DNA of 64,000 nucleotides from a virus, in the IMG/VR virus record IMGVR_UViG_3300044609_000656, positions 1-64,000 of that record. One strand, 5' to 3'. This document shows, piece by piece, positions 7,009 to 14,067 of this stretch; the first letter of the stretch is position 1, and the number at the start of each line of letters is the position of its first letter. A program made the translations under genes and the position numbers. A model generated the notes under the pieces. The model had not been told where the DNA came from, did not search any database, and was given only the letters and a program-made list of their open reading frames with translations.

Positions 7009-7600
7009 GATGCATATCTAAATCTTCTCCAATAATTGAATATTGCATTCCATCTTCTTTTAACTCTCCAAACCTGAATACTTTTTTTGAAAGTATGCTT
7101 CTTTGGAGAGTTCCTTCTTTTTCCGATTCTTCATTAAATCCCATATCAAATTTAATTCCTATTGGTTTAGATGCTACAATATCACCTGGTTGTGCTCTGA
7201 TTCCGTCCAACCATTCACCTTTTAAAATTAAGGTTCTAAATTTTTTAAAACTAGATACAACAATACGTGCTCTTTCTTCAGCAGTAAATTCTCTGGGGTC
7301 TACAAGATATTCTGCTTCCCATCCAATATCACCAACTCTACCTGGTTCTGGATATTTAATGTATTTGATTAAATTTAGAATTTTTTGTTTGGTTACTTCT
7401 GGATTGTCGTAGTAAACTGAGTAATTATATTCTGCTGCTATGTAACTTTTTTTGCTATAATATGGAACAATGTATGGGCAGATATTAATTCTTTTACCAT
7501 TAAAATCAAATGGAATTTTTATAGATAACTTCTTACCAGGTTCGTATAAGGTCTCTTTATCGTCATATCCTAGACTTAAAAGATATTCATCTATGTTCAT
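7001..7600 (-). CDS. Unknown protein, 199 aa
   Basis: ATG at 7600 is chosen over an in-frame TTG at 7609. It is a soluble protein of mixed charge with many Tyr, Lys and Ile. No motif, membrane segment or signal is recognised. It stands alone on the minus strand between forward genes. Its 5' end lies only 2 nt from the -35 box of the forward tRNA-Ser promoter. The function is unknown. Confidence 0.6.
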   Translation of the reverse strand: MNIDEYLLSLGYDDKETLYEPGKKLSIKIPFDFNGKRINICPYIVPYYSKKSYIAAEYNYSVYYDNPEVTKQKILNLIKYIKYPEPGRVGDIGWEAEYLVDPREFTAEERARIVVSSFKKFRTLILKGEWLDGIRAQPGDIVASKPIGIKFDMGFNEESEKEGTLQRSILSKKVFRFGELKEDGMQYSIIGEDLDMHPI

Positions 7601-7602
7601 GT

Positions 7603-7631
7603 TTGACAAAATAATATAGATATATTATACT
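7603..7631 (+). promoter_or_regulatory. Sigma-70 promoter for tRNA-Ser
   Basis: TTGACA (7603-7608), a 17-nt spacer and TATACT (7626-7631), with the predicted start about 10 nt before tRNA-Ser. Confidence 0.8.
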
Positions 7632-7648
7632 ATAAGAAATCAAATACT

Positions 7649-7734
7649 GGAAGCGTGGCCGAGTGGTTTATGGCAGTTGTCTTGAAAACAACCAACGTTA
7701 ACAGCGTTCGTGGGTTCAAATCCTACCGCTTCCG
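7649..7734 (+). tRNA. tRNA-Ser (TGA)
   Basis: Acceptor GGAAGCG/CGCTTCC, anticodon stem GTTGT/ACAAC, loop CTTGAAA, a long variable arm and GGGTTCAAATCC T-arm. No CCA is encoded. Confidence 0.92.
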
Positions 7735-7768
7735 TTTTTAACTATTTCTTTTGATTGTTATTAAACTT

Positions 7769-7784
7769 AGTATCAGGAGATACT
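7769..7784 (+). other. Short perfect hairpin after tRNA-Ser
   Basis: AGTATC, loop AGGA, GATACT. There is no T-run, so it is more likely an RNA-processing or stabilising stem than a terminator. Confidence 0.4.
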
Positions 7785-7793
7785 AATGAGACG

Positions 7794-7822
7794 TTGACAT
7801 TATTGTATTACCTATATACAAT
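7794..7822 (+). promoter_or_regulatory. Sigma-70 promoter for the 7851-8919 small-gene run
   Basis: TTGACA (7794-7799), a 17-nt spacer and TACAAT (7817-7822). The predicted start near 7829 lies about 22 nt before the ATG at 7851. Confidence 0.75.
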
Positions 7823-7850
7823 TTGTAAGTACACGTAGCACTGTGCCTTA

Positions 7851-8090
7851 ATGGACCCATCTACAACAACTCCTTTACTAGGATTTTATATAACAATAAT
7901 AATCCTTGGACTTATGGTTGCCTATGCAGGACTTGAAGGGACCATGAGAGTTTTTACATATCTGGATCTTGAATTGCGTCACTTTTTTATTCGGATGCAA
8001 ATGAAAGTTTTAGGATGGAAATTAAAGCGTCAGCTAATTAAAGACACAAAGAGCTACGAAAAATTTCTAAAGGATTATCCTAATGAATAA
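7851..8090 (+). CDS. Small membrane protein, 79 aa
   Basis: One hydrophobic segment (residues about 9-30) is followed by a basic, helical tail facing the cytoplasm by the positive-inside rule. It is the first gene after the promoter at 7794 and overlaps the next gene by 8 nt. The function is unknown. Confidence 0.6.
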   Translation: MDPSTTTPLLGFYITIIILGLMVAYAGLEGTMRVFTYLDLELRHFFIRMQMKVLGWKLKRQLIKDTKSYEKFLKDYPNE

Positions 8091-8343
8091 TAAAGAACTG
8101 TCCGACCTGTCTATTGATAGGAAGGAATGTCCTAAGTGTGGTGCCATTTGGTTGAATGGGCAGCATTATTGGTCTGGTACTGGGAAAGAAGGTGACCCAC
8201 ATGATCTTGCAGGTCTTGTATGTAATAACTTTGGTGATGAAACCTGCATAAATCCATGCAAAGGTTCAACAAGTGGGATAACATGGGAAAGGAGATTGAC
8301 CCAATTAGAGCAAGACGAGTTCCGTGGTCCACAGAATGACTAA
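8083..8343 (+). CDS. Zinc-binding-type small protein, 86 aa
   Basis: CPKC at residues 16-19 and further Cys pairs in the second half (VCNN, CINPC) suggest a zinc ribbon. A His and Trp-rich middle (GQHYWSGTG) is notable. It overlaps neighbours on both sides. The function is unknown. Confidence 0.6.
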   Translation: MNNKELSDLSIDRKECPKCGAIWLNGQHYWSGTGKEGDPHDLAGLVCNNFGDETCINPCKGSTSGITWERRLTQLEQDEFRGPQND

Positions 8344-8542
8344 AATAAATTCAGAACATTATGTGACACAGAAGCAGTGTCAGGAGATGATTGATGATGC
8401 CATACGAAGACATAATCGTAATGCTTCGGTTATTTCAATGTGTGTTGGTTGGGTTGTTCTTTCACTTTTTGCTGAAGGTCTTCTTCGACTTATTGGAGTA
8501 ATACCACCTCTACTACCATGGCTCAATATCACCTTGAAATAA
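8336..8542 (+). CDS. Small membrane protein, 68 aa
   Basis: ATG 8336 is preferred over a GTG at 8324. A charged helical N-terminus (about 30 residues) is followed by a hydrophobic segment at about 33-55. It overlaps both neighbours. The function is unknown. Confidence 0.5.
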   Translation: MTKINSEHYVTQKQCQEMIDDAIRRHNRNASVISMCVGWVVLSLFAEGLLRLIGVIPPLLPWLNITLK

Positions 8543-8697
8543 TTGGAATAGTTTTTCTGTTAGTATTTGCTGCCACGATGTTTTATCAGGGCACTTGTAT
8601 TATGAAGGGTCACCGAGGATATTCTCTTCGGGACTATTTGAAACAAGATAGCACAAATATGCGTAAAAGAATAGAAGAATTACTCAAGGACAAATGA
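8518..8697 (+). CDS. Small membrane protein, 59 aa
   Basis: ATG 8518 to TGA 8697. A hydrophobic helix at residues about 7-25 is followed by a strongly charged, helical C-terminus ending MRKRIEELLKDK. It overlaps its neighbours by 25 and 4 nt (ATGA). The function is unknown. Confidence 0.5.
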   Translation: MAQYHLEIIGIVFLLVFAATMFYQGTCIMKGHRGYSLRDYLKQDSTNMRKRIEELLKDK

Positions 8698-8825
8698 TAT
8701 CGCTTACAGAAGAAGATTTAAAGGAATTGCAAGAACTAGTTAAACAACAAAAGATGTCTGAGTTGTTTGAAGAACCATCAACTTATGAGGACGATGATGA
8801 CTATGGAATGGCAGGAACTTATTGA
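8694..8825 (+). CDS. Small acidic soluble protein, 43 aa
   Basis: ATGA overlap with the upstream gene. An amphipathic helix (EEDLKELQELVKQQK) is followed by an acidic run. The function is unknown. Coupled overlap with neighbours is the main support. Confidence 0.4.
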   Translation: MISLTEEDLKELQELVKQQKMSELFEEPSTYEDDDDYGMAGTY

Positions 8826-8919
8826 GTTTCTTGGTAAACAAGTTTTGATTTTTATTGTGTTTATGTGTGGTCTTATTGTGGGATACGTGTATGGGTTTAG
8901 GAATGGTAGTGGGTTATAA
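8794..8919 (+). CDS. Small membrane protein, 41 aa
   Basis: Several ATGs in frame (8794, 8797, 8803) could start it. One hydrophobic helix covers residues about 17-34, with a basic tail. It is the last of six overlapping mini-genes after the 7794 promoter. The function is unknown. Confidence 0.4.
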   Translation: MMTMEWQELIEFLGKQVLIFIVFMCGLIVGYVYGFRNGSGL

Positions 8920-8922
8920 CCC

Positions 8923-8930
8923 CATAAATA
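8923..8930 (+). promoter_or_regulatory. Late-type promoter box
   Basis: CATAAATA lies 23 nt before the ATG at 8953 and matches the T4-type late box. AT-rich DNA makes chance matches possible. Confidence 0.4.
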
Positions 8931-8952
8931 ATAAAAATTATTATATTAAATA

Positions 8953-9549
8953 ATGTTTATTGAACCAAAATTGAGTAAAATACAAACTTCTATTTTTACA
9001 TCTAATTACTCTCAAATTAAAAGTGATTATATTGAATTTAGGGATTGTAATTATTTTATAGATTATTCTCATACATACAATTTAACTTCATTAGATAATA
9101 ATTTTTTGGGGTTTGTTCCAACATACACTCCAAATTTTCCCTGGAAAGTGTGTCCATTAATTTTTAATAGACAGCAAATTTTAAGGACACCTCTTCAAGT
9201 ACAACAGTCTGAGACAGTAAGAATATTACTTAGTCAATCAATTAAACCAGTTCTTGCTGTATTTTCTATTCTTGAACCAGGAGTTGAAATTAGTCCCCAT
9301 TCTGATGGAGATGAAAGAATTGATGATAACTTTTTACATTCAAGTGTAATAAAGTATCATTTTAGTTTAGATATTCCAAGCGATGGACCTTCAGCATTGG
9401 TTGTTAATGGAGAAGAACGTCTTCTTAAAAATGGAGACTTAAATTTATTTGATGAAAAATTATCAGAACATTATGCTTATAATAAGTCAGATACTCGTCG
9501 AGGGGTATTGATTGCTTCATATATAAGAGAGGAAGTCTTAAACGCTTGA
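8953..9549 (+). CDS. Aspartyl/asparaginyl beta-hydroxylase family oxygenase
   Basis: 198 aa. The family signature is seen in order: EPGVEISPHSDGD (His116, Asp118), HFSLDIP, GDLNLFDE, EHYAYN (His173) and TRRGVLI (Arg182/183). This fits 2-oxoglutarate/Fe(II) hydroxylases acting on Asp/Asn in peptides, or relatives acting on lipids. The substrate is unknown. Its stop overlaps the -35 box of the tRNA-Pro promoter. Confidence 0.72.
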   Translation: MFIEPKLSKIQTSIFTSNYSQIKSDYIEFRDCNYFIDYSHTYNLTSLDNNFLGFVPTYTPNFPWKVCPLIFNRQQILRTPLQVQQSETVRILLSQSIKPVLAVFSILEPGVEISPHSDGDERIDDNFLHSSVIKYHFSLDIPSDGPSALVVNGEERLLKNGDLNLFDEKLSEHYAYNKSDTRRGVLIASYIREEVLNA

Positions 9550-9574
9550 CAACAAAATTATGAGGATGTATAAT
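9546..9574 (+). promoter_or_regulatory. Consensus sigma-70 promoter for tRNA-Pro
   Basis: TTGACA (9546-9551), a 17-nt spacer and TATAAT (9569-9574): full consensus, inside the stop region of the preceding gene. Confidence 0.85.
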
Positions 9575-9592
9575 ATCCTCATACCAAGTCAA

Positions 9593-9667
9593 CGGGGTGT
9601 AGCTCAGTTTGGATAGAGCACTGCTTTTGGGAAGCAGGGGCCGAAGGTTCAAATCCTTTCACCCCGA
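9593..9667 (+). tRNA. tRNA-Pro (TGG)
   Basis: Acceptor CGGGGTG/CACCCCG, anticodon stem CTGCT/AGCAG, loop TTTGGGA. No CCA is encoded. Confidence 0.9.
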
Positions 9668-9694
9668 CTTGGACAATATTTGTTCTTTTAATTC

Positions 9695-10306
9695 ATGGAT
9701 AAAAGTATTAAAATAAACGGTCAAGAACCACATGTTCTTGCAGATTCTCCATTAGTTTATCATAGAGAAGTTCTTCCAGAAGATTTGGTAGATCTTATGG
9801 TCAAAGAATTGAAAGAGATGGAAGAATTTAAAGTTCCATTTGAAGATGCTGGTGTTGGTGGTGAGGATAATGGTCGGATAGACCCAAAAATTAGAAATTC
9901 TAAAATCAATTGGTGGTTTGAAGACCATTGGGCATGTAGTGTAATTTCTTATTATATTGGTTTATCTAATAGAAAGTATTGGGAATATGATTTGAATTTA
10001 CTTGAAAGTATACAAATCTCAGTATATCTTGAAAATGGACACTATGGTTGGCATAGTGATTATGGAACTTCAAAAAATGGGAAGTGGACTAGAAAACTTA
10101 GTGCAAGTGTTTTAGTTAGTGACCCTTCTGAATATGATGGTGGTGACTTAGAATTCATAGACTATCATGGCAATATTATACAGGCACCAAAAGAAAAAGG
10201 ATCTGTTATTGTATTTGATTCAAGAATTCCTCATAGAGTTACTCCAGTAACAAGAGGAAGAAGAGTATCTTTGGTTACTTGGATGTATGGTCCCAAATTA
10301 AAATGA
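9695..10306 (+). CDS. 2OG-Fe(II) oxygenase, PKHD-type hydroxylase
   Basis: 203 aa. The full iron triad and co-substrate residue are visible: GWHSDYG (His120, Asp122), RIPHRV (His180) and Arg190 in RGRRVSL, with the DGGDLEF strand between. These match PKHD/prolyl-4-hydroxylase-like dioxygenases common in cyanophages. It probably hydroxylates a protein residue. Its stop overlaps the next ATG (ATGA at 10303), giving a coupled pair of oxygenases. Confidence 0.8.
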   Translation: MDKSIKINGQEPHVLADSPLVYHREVLPEDLVDLMVKELKEMEEFKVPFEDAGVGGEDNGRIDPKIRNSKINWWFEDHWACSVISYYIGLSNRKYWEYDLNLLESIQISVYLENGHYGWHSDYGTSKNGKWTRKLSASVLVSDPSEYDGGDLEFIDYHGNIIQAPKEKGSVIVFDSRIPHRVTPVTRGRRVSLVTWMYGPKLK

Positions 10307-10986
10307 AGTGGCCAAGTTTTGCAGATAATCCGTTTAAACTGGTCAGGGTTCCAGAGAATTTATATTCTGAAATATTGAATTTTTATAATACTTGCGACTT
10401 CTCACAAAAAGAAGATTCTACCAATTCTCATTATGATCCTAAATACGGAGAACACATTACGGCTGGTTCGATAGCATTTAGAAATCCTTTAGGTGACCCT
10501 AAAAGAATTAAAAATCCTTATACCCATATAAACCATATTCCCACAGAAAAATTAAAAGAATGGGCGGATATTCTTCAACCAATATTGGAAGAATGGTCTC
10601 ATCAAAAATTAAAATATAGCACGGGTTATGGAATAAGAAGTTATCCAAAAGACTCAATATTATGTTTACACCGAGATGAAATAAAAACTCATATTATTAG
10701 TTGTATAATTTTTATTGACGAGCAACCCAAAAATACAAATTGGCCTTTAGATTTTTGGGATCATGATGGTGTTAGACACAAGGTTGTTTTTGAACCTGGT
10801 GACATGTTATTATATGAGAGTCTATGTGTTCACTCTAGATATACTCCATTTCAAGGAGATTATTATAGGAACATGTACTTTCATTGGAGACCAGAAAATT
10901 GGGATTATATCCCATATAAAAATAATAAAGTACAATATCTTTGTCCTGCGGAGGTTGATGATGAGTATCGAAAAGGAACTTGGTAG
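10303..10986 (+). CDS. 2OG-Fe(II) oxygenase, prolyl hydroxylase-like
   Basis: 227 aa from ATG 10303, which couples to the previous stop; an upstream ATG at 10279 lies inside that gene and is less likely. The iron site is CLHRDE (His123, Asp125) and CVHSRYTP (His177), with Arg189 in YYRNMYF. It would use 2-oxoglutarate and O2; the substrate is unknown. Confidence 0.75.
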   Translation: MKWPSFADNPFKLVRVPENLYSEILNFYNTCDFSQKEDSTNSHYDPKYGEHITAGSIAFRNPLGDPKRIKNPYTHINHIPTEKLKEWADILQPILEEWSHQKLKYSTGYGIRSYPKDSILCLHRDEIKTHIISCIIFIDEQPKNTNWPLDFWDHDGVRHKVVFEPGDMLLYESLCVHSRYTPFQGDYYRNMYFHWRPENWDYIPYKNNKVQYLCPAEVDDEYRKGTW

Positions 10987-11158
10987 TTTAAAGAGGTATA
11001 CTGTGGAAGAGTTTCAAGCAGATTTTGATAACTTAATGAATTTGGTTGAAAAGGAAATGAAGTCTTTTATCATCACTAGTGAGTATGGTGAAGCAGTGCT
11101 CATGCCAGCAGATGAAGAATTGATACGAATATACACTGACCACAACGAAGCACCTTGA
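10961..11158 (+). CDS. Phd/YefM-like antitoxin-type protein, 65 aa
   Basis: The start is set by GGAGG at 10950-10954, 6 nt before ATG 10961 (another ATG at 10958). The sequence RYTVEEFQADFDNLMNLVEK then SFIITSEYGEAVLMPAD follows the Phd/YefM antitoxin layout: a short strand, a helix replacing the SxAR region, then the I-T-x-x-G-x-A-V-L hairpin. No toxin gene (Doc, RelE or YoeB type) sits beside it. It could neutralise a host toxin or act as a DNA-binding regulator. The family call is from pattern, not a search. Confidence 0.5.
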   Translation: MSIEKELGSLKRYTVEEFQADFDNLMNLVEKEMKSFIITSEYGEAVLMPADEELIRIYTDHNEAP

Positions 11159-11181
11159 CAACCATAAGACCATCTGTTACT

Positions 11182-11679
11182 ATGGACCAGTCAACAAAAA
11201 TTATTGATAACTTTATTGAACCATCAATTTTTGAACATTTTAAAAAAACAATTGTGGGAAATAATACAATTCCTTGGTTTTTAAATCATGGAATATCAAC
11301 AAAGAATACTTACAATGATGAAGGAATTTATTTTACCCACACGTTTTATACAGACTACAATATTTCTAGTCAATACTTTGGATCTTTAAACCCAATCTTT
11401 GAAAAAATAAATCCAAAAGCAATTATTAGAGCAAGAGCAAATGTCTATCCAAAAACAAATAAAATTGTCCAGCATGGGATGCATATAGATTATCCATATG
11501 AACATTTTGGATTGATAGTTTATTTGAATACTAATAATGGATTTACTATTTTGGAAGATGGAACTAAAGTAGAATCAATAGAGAATAGAGCACTATTCTT
11601 TGATCCAAGTAAAAATCATTGTAGTACAACTTGCACGGATTCTTTTTTTAGATCTATTGTAATAGTTAACTATTTTTAA
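11182..11679 (+). CDS. 2OG-Fe(II) oxygenase-like protein
   Basis: 165 aa from ATG 11182; a TTG at 11155 in frame is possible. Iron ligands: HGMHIDYPYEHFG (His101, Asp103) and His146 in KNHCSTT, with Arg157 following. This is the compact phage type of dioxygenase. It lies directly upstream of tRNA-Ile. The substrate is unknown. Confidence 0.65.
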   Translation: MDQSTKIIDNFIEPSIFEHFKKTIVGNNTIPWFLNHGISTKNTYNDEGIYFTHTFYTDYNISSQYFGSLNPIFEKINPKAIIRARANVYPKTNKIVQHGMHIDYPYEHFGLIVYLNTNNGFTILEDGTKVESIENRALFFDPSKNHCSTTCTDSFFRSIVIVNYF

Positions 11680-11683
11680 TCGA

Positions 11684-11755
11684 GGGACTGTCGCCTATTG
11701 GTTAAGGCCCACTGCTTATAACGGTGTGAACTGAGTTCAATTCTCAGCAGTCCTA
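11684..11755 (+). tRNA. tRNA-Ile (TAT)
   Basis: Acceptor GGGACTG/CAGTCCT with a terminal G-T pair, D-stem GCCT/AGGC, anticodon stem CACTG/CGGTG with loop CTTATAA, T-arm CTGAG/CTCAG. Anticodon TAT reads ATA, a codon common in this AT-rich genome but rare in many hosts. Confidence 0.8.
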
Positions 11756-11764
11756 TTGGTAGTC

Positions 11765-11884
11765 CTTAGCGATTAACTAAGTAGACGCCAACTTCTACTA
11801 CGGATATCTTCCGTAGCGTCGTATGGGGATGGTTGGGCAGGGTCCGAGGACTTTGCCCAAATTGGGTGAAGTTCGACTATCCCC
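11765..11884 (+). ncRNA. Hairpin chain between tRNA-Ile and tRNA-Met (candidate structured RNA)
   Basis: No convincing gene on either strand. Perfect stems: 11765-11781 (CTTAG/CTAAG), 11781-11798 (GTAGA/TCTAC), 11798-11816 (CTACGGA/TCCGTAG), and a two-level element 11825-11884 where GGGGAT/ATCCCC encloses TTGGGCA/TGCCCAA. The last element has an acceptor-like outer stem but no proper T-arm, so it is not called a tRNA. It probably shares a transcript with its tRNA neighbours. Confidence 0.5.
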
Positions 11885-11888
11885 ACTT

Positions 11889-11961
11889 GCTCCTTTAGCA
11901 ATCTGGTGAATGCAGCGAACTCATAATTCGCCTGAGGCGTGTTCGATCCACGCAAGGAGCA
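11889..11961 (+). tRNA. tRNA with CAT anticodon (Met, or Ile if lysidine-modified)
   Basis: Acceptor GCTCCTT/AAGGAGC, D-stem GCA/TGC, anticodon stem GCGAA/TTCGC with loop CTCATAA, T-arm GCGTG/CACGC. The sequence cannot tell elongator Met from the Ile2 type. Confidence 0.85.
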
Positions 11962-11962
11962 C

Positions 11963-11991
11963 TTGACAGATAACTGTCAAACCCTTATACT
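11963..11991 (+). promoter_or_regulatory. Sigma-70 promoter for the 12014 gene
   Basis: TTGACA (11963-11968), a 17-nt spacer and TATACT (11986-11991), starting 2 nt after the tRNA. The predicted start near 11998 rules out the upstream ATG at 11939 for the next gene. Confidence 0.8.
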
Positions 11992-12013
11992 ATTAAGGTC
12001 AACATTCAAAGCA

Positions 12014-12229
12014 ATGACTCTCACAGAAAAATTTAAAAAAGATGTGCAAACTCTTCGTGGTGCTGCAAACGGTGATTTTTACCTAGATGTAAAAAACCCA
12101 AAACTCTTTAAAAAAGTCCGTCGTTATTATGAAAATGAAGGTGTAGTCTTTTCTGGAGATCCTCTAGATGATTATGATATTCTCATTGATTGTCTGGTTC
12201 AAGATCTTGAGCAAATTGAAGTTGCCTAG
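12014..12229 (+). CDS. Small soluble protein, 71 aa
   Basis: The start at ATG 12014 is chosen because the promoter places the RNA 5' end near 11998. It is a charged, mostly helical protein (KFKKDVQTLR, then an acidic half DPLDDYDILIDCL) with no known motif. It has its own consensus promoter, so it is probably expressed early. The function is unknown. Confidence 0.6.
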   Translation: MTLTEKFKKDVQTLRGAANGDFYLDVKNPKLFKKVRRYYENEGVVFSGDPLDDYDILIDCLVQDLEQIEVA

Positions 12230-12273
12230 TCTCGGAATGACTATAAAAGTGCCCTGGTCGGGAGCAACCCCTT

Positions 12274-12501
12274 ATGTCTAAATCTGATTTACTTCGGTGG
12301 ATTGGAAACATTCTTCTTATAATTGGTTATCAAACTATGTTATGGGGAGAATTTAAATATGGTTTGATGATTAAAGTTATTGGAGGTCTTCTCACAATTC
12401 CTTTTGCTATCAAACTTAAACTTTGGGATGTGCTGTTTTTATGTGCATTCTTTGGTATCTCCGAAATATCAAAGTTAACCCAACTTTTCTTAGTTTCTTA
12501 A
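12274..12501 (+). CDS. Small membrane protein, 75 aa
   Basis: Two hydrophobic segments (residues about 9-27 and 32-66, the second possibly two short helices) and little else. A GGGAGCA ribosome-site-like sequence precedes ATG 12274. It is probably co-transcribed with the 12014 gene. Its stop codon lies inside a perfect 8-bp hairpin (12489-12508). The function is unknown. Confidence 0.55.
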   Translation: MSKSDLLRWIGNILLIIGYQTMLWGEFKYGLMIKVIGGLLTIPFAIKLKLWDVLFLCAFFGISEISKLTQLFLVS

Positions 12502-12617
12502 AACTAAGTGGTGGAGTCAATCTGACCCCTTATGTCCTCGTCGGATGGACTTTAAATATGCCGACTGGTGCGGATGGGAATCTCTCCCGCCTGTTTCCTA
12601 GTTCAGTCAAAACTAGG
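12489..12617 (+). other. Non-coding hairpin chain before the 12641 gene
   Basis: Perfect stems: CTTAGTTT/AAACTAAG (12489-12508), GTCA/TGAC (12516-12526), GTCGG/CCGAC (12540-12565), GGGA/TCCC (12576-12588) and CCTAGTT/AACTAGG (12597-12617). A 12-nt sequence ending in ATGTC at 12525-12536 repeats the start region of the 12274 gene (12267-12278). It is then followed by seven partly similar codons and a stop, so it may be a decayed duplication. Confidence 0.45.
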
Positions 12618-12640
12618 TGGCGCGTCCTTCTTTGGTTTTT

Positions 12641-13255
12641 ATGGAAAACAAAAAATCTACACCAACTAATTCAGTTTTAGATAACTTTATTGGTGTTTGG
12701 GATAATGTATTTGATCAAGAATTCTGTGATTTTATTATTAATTATATTGATAATACTTCATTCATTAATTCTAGAAATTATAGTTTTGTTACAGATAAGC
12801 AAGTATGCCTTAGTGCATTTTCTCCATCTGAGGCAAACTATTTGATGGGAGGAATTGACTTCTGTATGAATCAATATATTGATTCATACCCTTATTTAAA
12901 ACAATTTAGTTACCATAGTTGTACAGTTCTTCTTCAAAAAACGGAACCAAGGCGTGGTGGTTATCATTCTTTCCATGCAGAAAATACAACATGGATAACA
13001 AAAGAAAGAACTCTTGCTTGGACAGTGTACTTTAATGATATTGAAGATGGTGGAGAAACTGAATTTTTATATCAGGGGGTAAAAGTAAAGCCAAAATTAG
13101 GTAGAGTTGCAATTTGGCCTGGATCTTTTACTCATCTGCATAGGGGTAATCCCACACCAGTTAATAAGTATATTGCAACTGGGTGGTATGCTGGTAATAT
13201 TGGAATGAGAACTTTCTCTCCTGAAAGAGATGTATCTAGTATTGATGCCCAATGA
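12641..13255 (+). CDS. 2OG-Fe(II) oxygenase with HxE-type site
   Basis: 204 aa from ATG 12641; a GTG at 12617 is an alternative. The jelly-roll core shows GGYHSFHAEN (His109 or His112, Glu114), DGGETEF, WPGSFTHLHRG (His165/His167) and Lys176 where Arg is usual. Use of Glu for Asp and Lys for Arg occurs in relatives but makes the family placement less sure. It overlaps the radical SAM gene by 4 nt, so the two may act together. Confidence 0.6.
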   Translation: MENKKSTPTNSVLDNFIGVWDNVFDQEFCDFIINYIDNTSFINSRNYSFVTDKQVCLSAFSPSEANYLMGGIDFCMNQYIDSYPYLKQFSYHSCTVLLQKTEPRRGGYHSFHAENTTWITKERTLAWTVYFNDIEDGGETEFLYQGVKVKPKLGRVAIWPGSFTHLHRGNPTPVNKYIATGWYAGNIGMRTFSPERDVSSIDAQ

Positions 13256-14067
13256 TTAAAATCCCCCACTTAGAGTGGCATGTTACCCATTCTTGCAATT
13301 TTACTTGTGAGGGATGTGGTCATTATACTAATGATGGGTACAAAGAAAATATTTCACTTACCACTCTAAAAGAGTGGTATTTGTGTTGGAATAAAAAAAT
13401 TTATCCAAAAGAATTGTCAATGTTAGGTGGAGAACCTCTTCTCAATAAGGAGATCGTTGATATTATTTACATGACAAAAGAGATTTGGAATATACAAGAT
13501 GACCAAGAATTTGAATTAGTATCGAATGGATTGCTATTTGATAGAATTGATGGACTATCAAAAGCACTGATTGATACAAATTGTATTTTGACTATAACTA
13601 AACATTCGCAGGACCATAATTACATCAGATTATTTGATATTGCGATTCAAAAAATTAAGTCATCTGGAGTAAATTATAAAATACATGATGCATCTACTTA
13701 TTGGTTAAGAACATATACTGGATATGGGTGTTCTATTGAACCAATTTGCAGTGATGATTATATTGAGAGTTGGAATAATTGTCCAGGAGGACAAGAAAAC
13801 TTTCAATTATTGGATGGTAAAATATATAAATGTGCGGCGCTTGCTTACTTACCACTACAAAAGAAAAAATTTGGGAATAATCTATCATCAAAATGGGATC
13901 CTTATTTAAAGTATAACCCATTGTTACCAACTAGTTCTGAGATAGATATTCTAGAATTTTTCACAAGAACTGCGGAACCAGTTTGTACAATGTGCCCTAA
14001 AAAGGCAAATAAATTTACGAAAAAGACACCATTACATTCTCCAAATTATGGAAAAAAATATTATTAA
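13252..14067 (+). CDS. Radical SAM protein
   Basis: 271 aa. The Fe-S motif CNFTCEGC (Cys15, Cys19, Cys22) is of the Cx3Cx2C type. It is followed by SMLGGEPLLN, the GGE segment that binds the SAM amino group. The C-terminus has further Cys (NCPGG, KCAAL, CTMCPKK) that could hold an auxiliary cluster, as in SPASM-type enzymes. The reaction is unknown. It is coupled (ATGA) to the oxygenase upstream and overlaps the next gene by 20 nt, suggesting one modification pathway. Confidence 0.75.
   Translation: MIKIPHLEWHVTHSCNFTCEGCGHYTNDGYKENISLTTLKEWYLCWNKKIYPKELSMLGGEPLLNKEIVDIIYMTKEIWNIQDDQEFELVSNGLLFDRIDGLSKALIDTNCILTITKHSQDHNYIRLFDIAIQKIKSSGVNYKIHDASTYWLRTYTGYGCSIEPICSDDYIESWNNCPGGQENFQLLDGKIYKCAALAYLPLQKKKFGNNLSSKWDPYLKYNPLLPTSSEIDILEFFTRTAEPVCTMCPKKANKFTKKTPLHSPNYGKKYY

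Noticed and set aside
10763-10960. Upstream extension of the Phd-like gene
   Set aside because: This part lies in another frame of the oxygenase gene. A GGAGG site right before ATG 10961 sets the real start.
11825-11884. Possible additional tRNA
   Set aside because: An acceptor-like outer stem is present, but there is no T-arm with a TTCRANY loop and no clear anticodon arm. Kept only as part of a hairpin chain.
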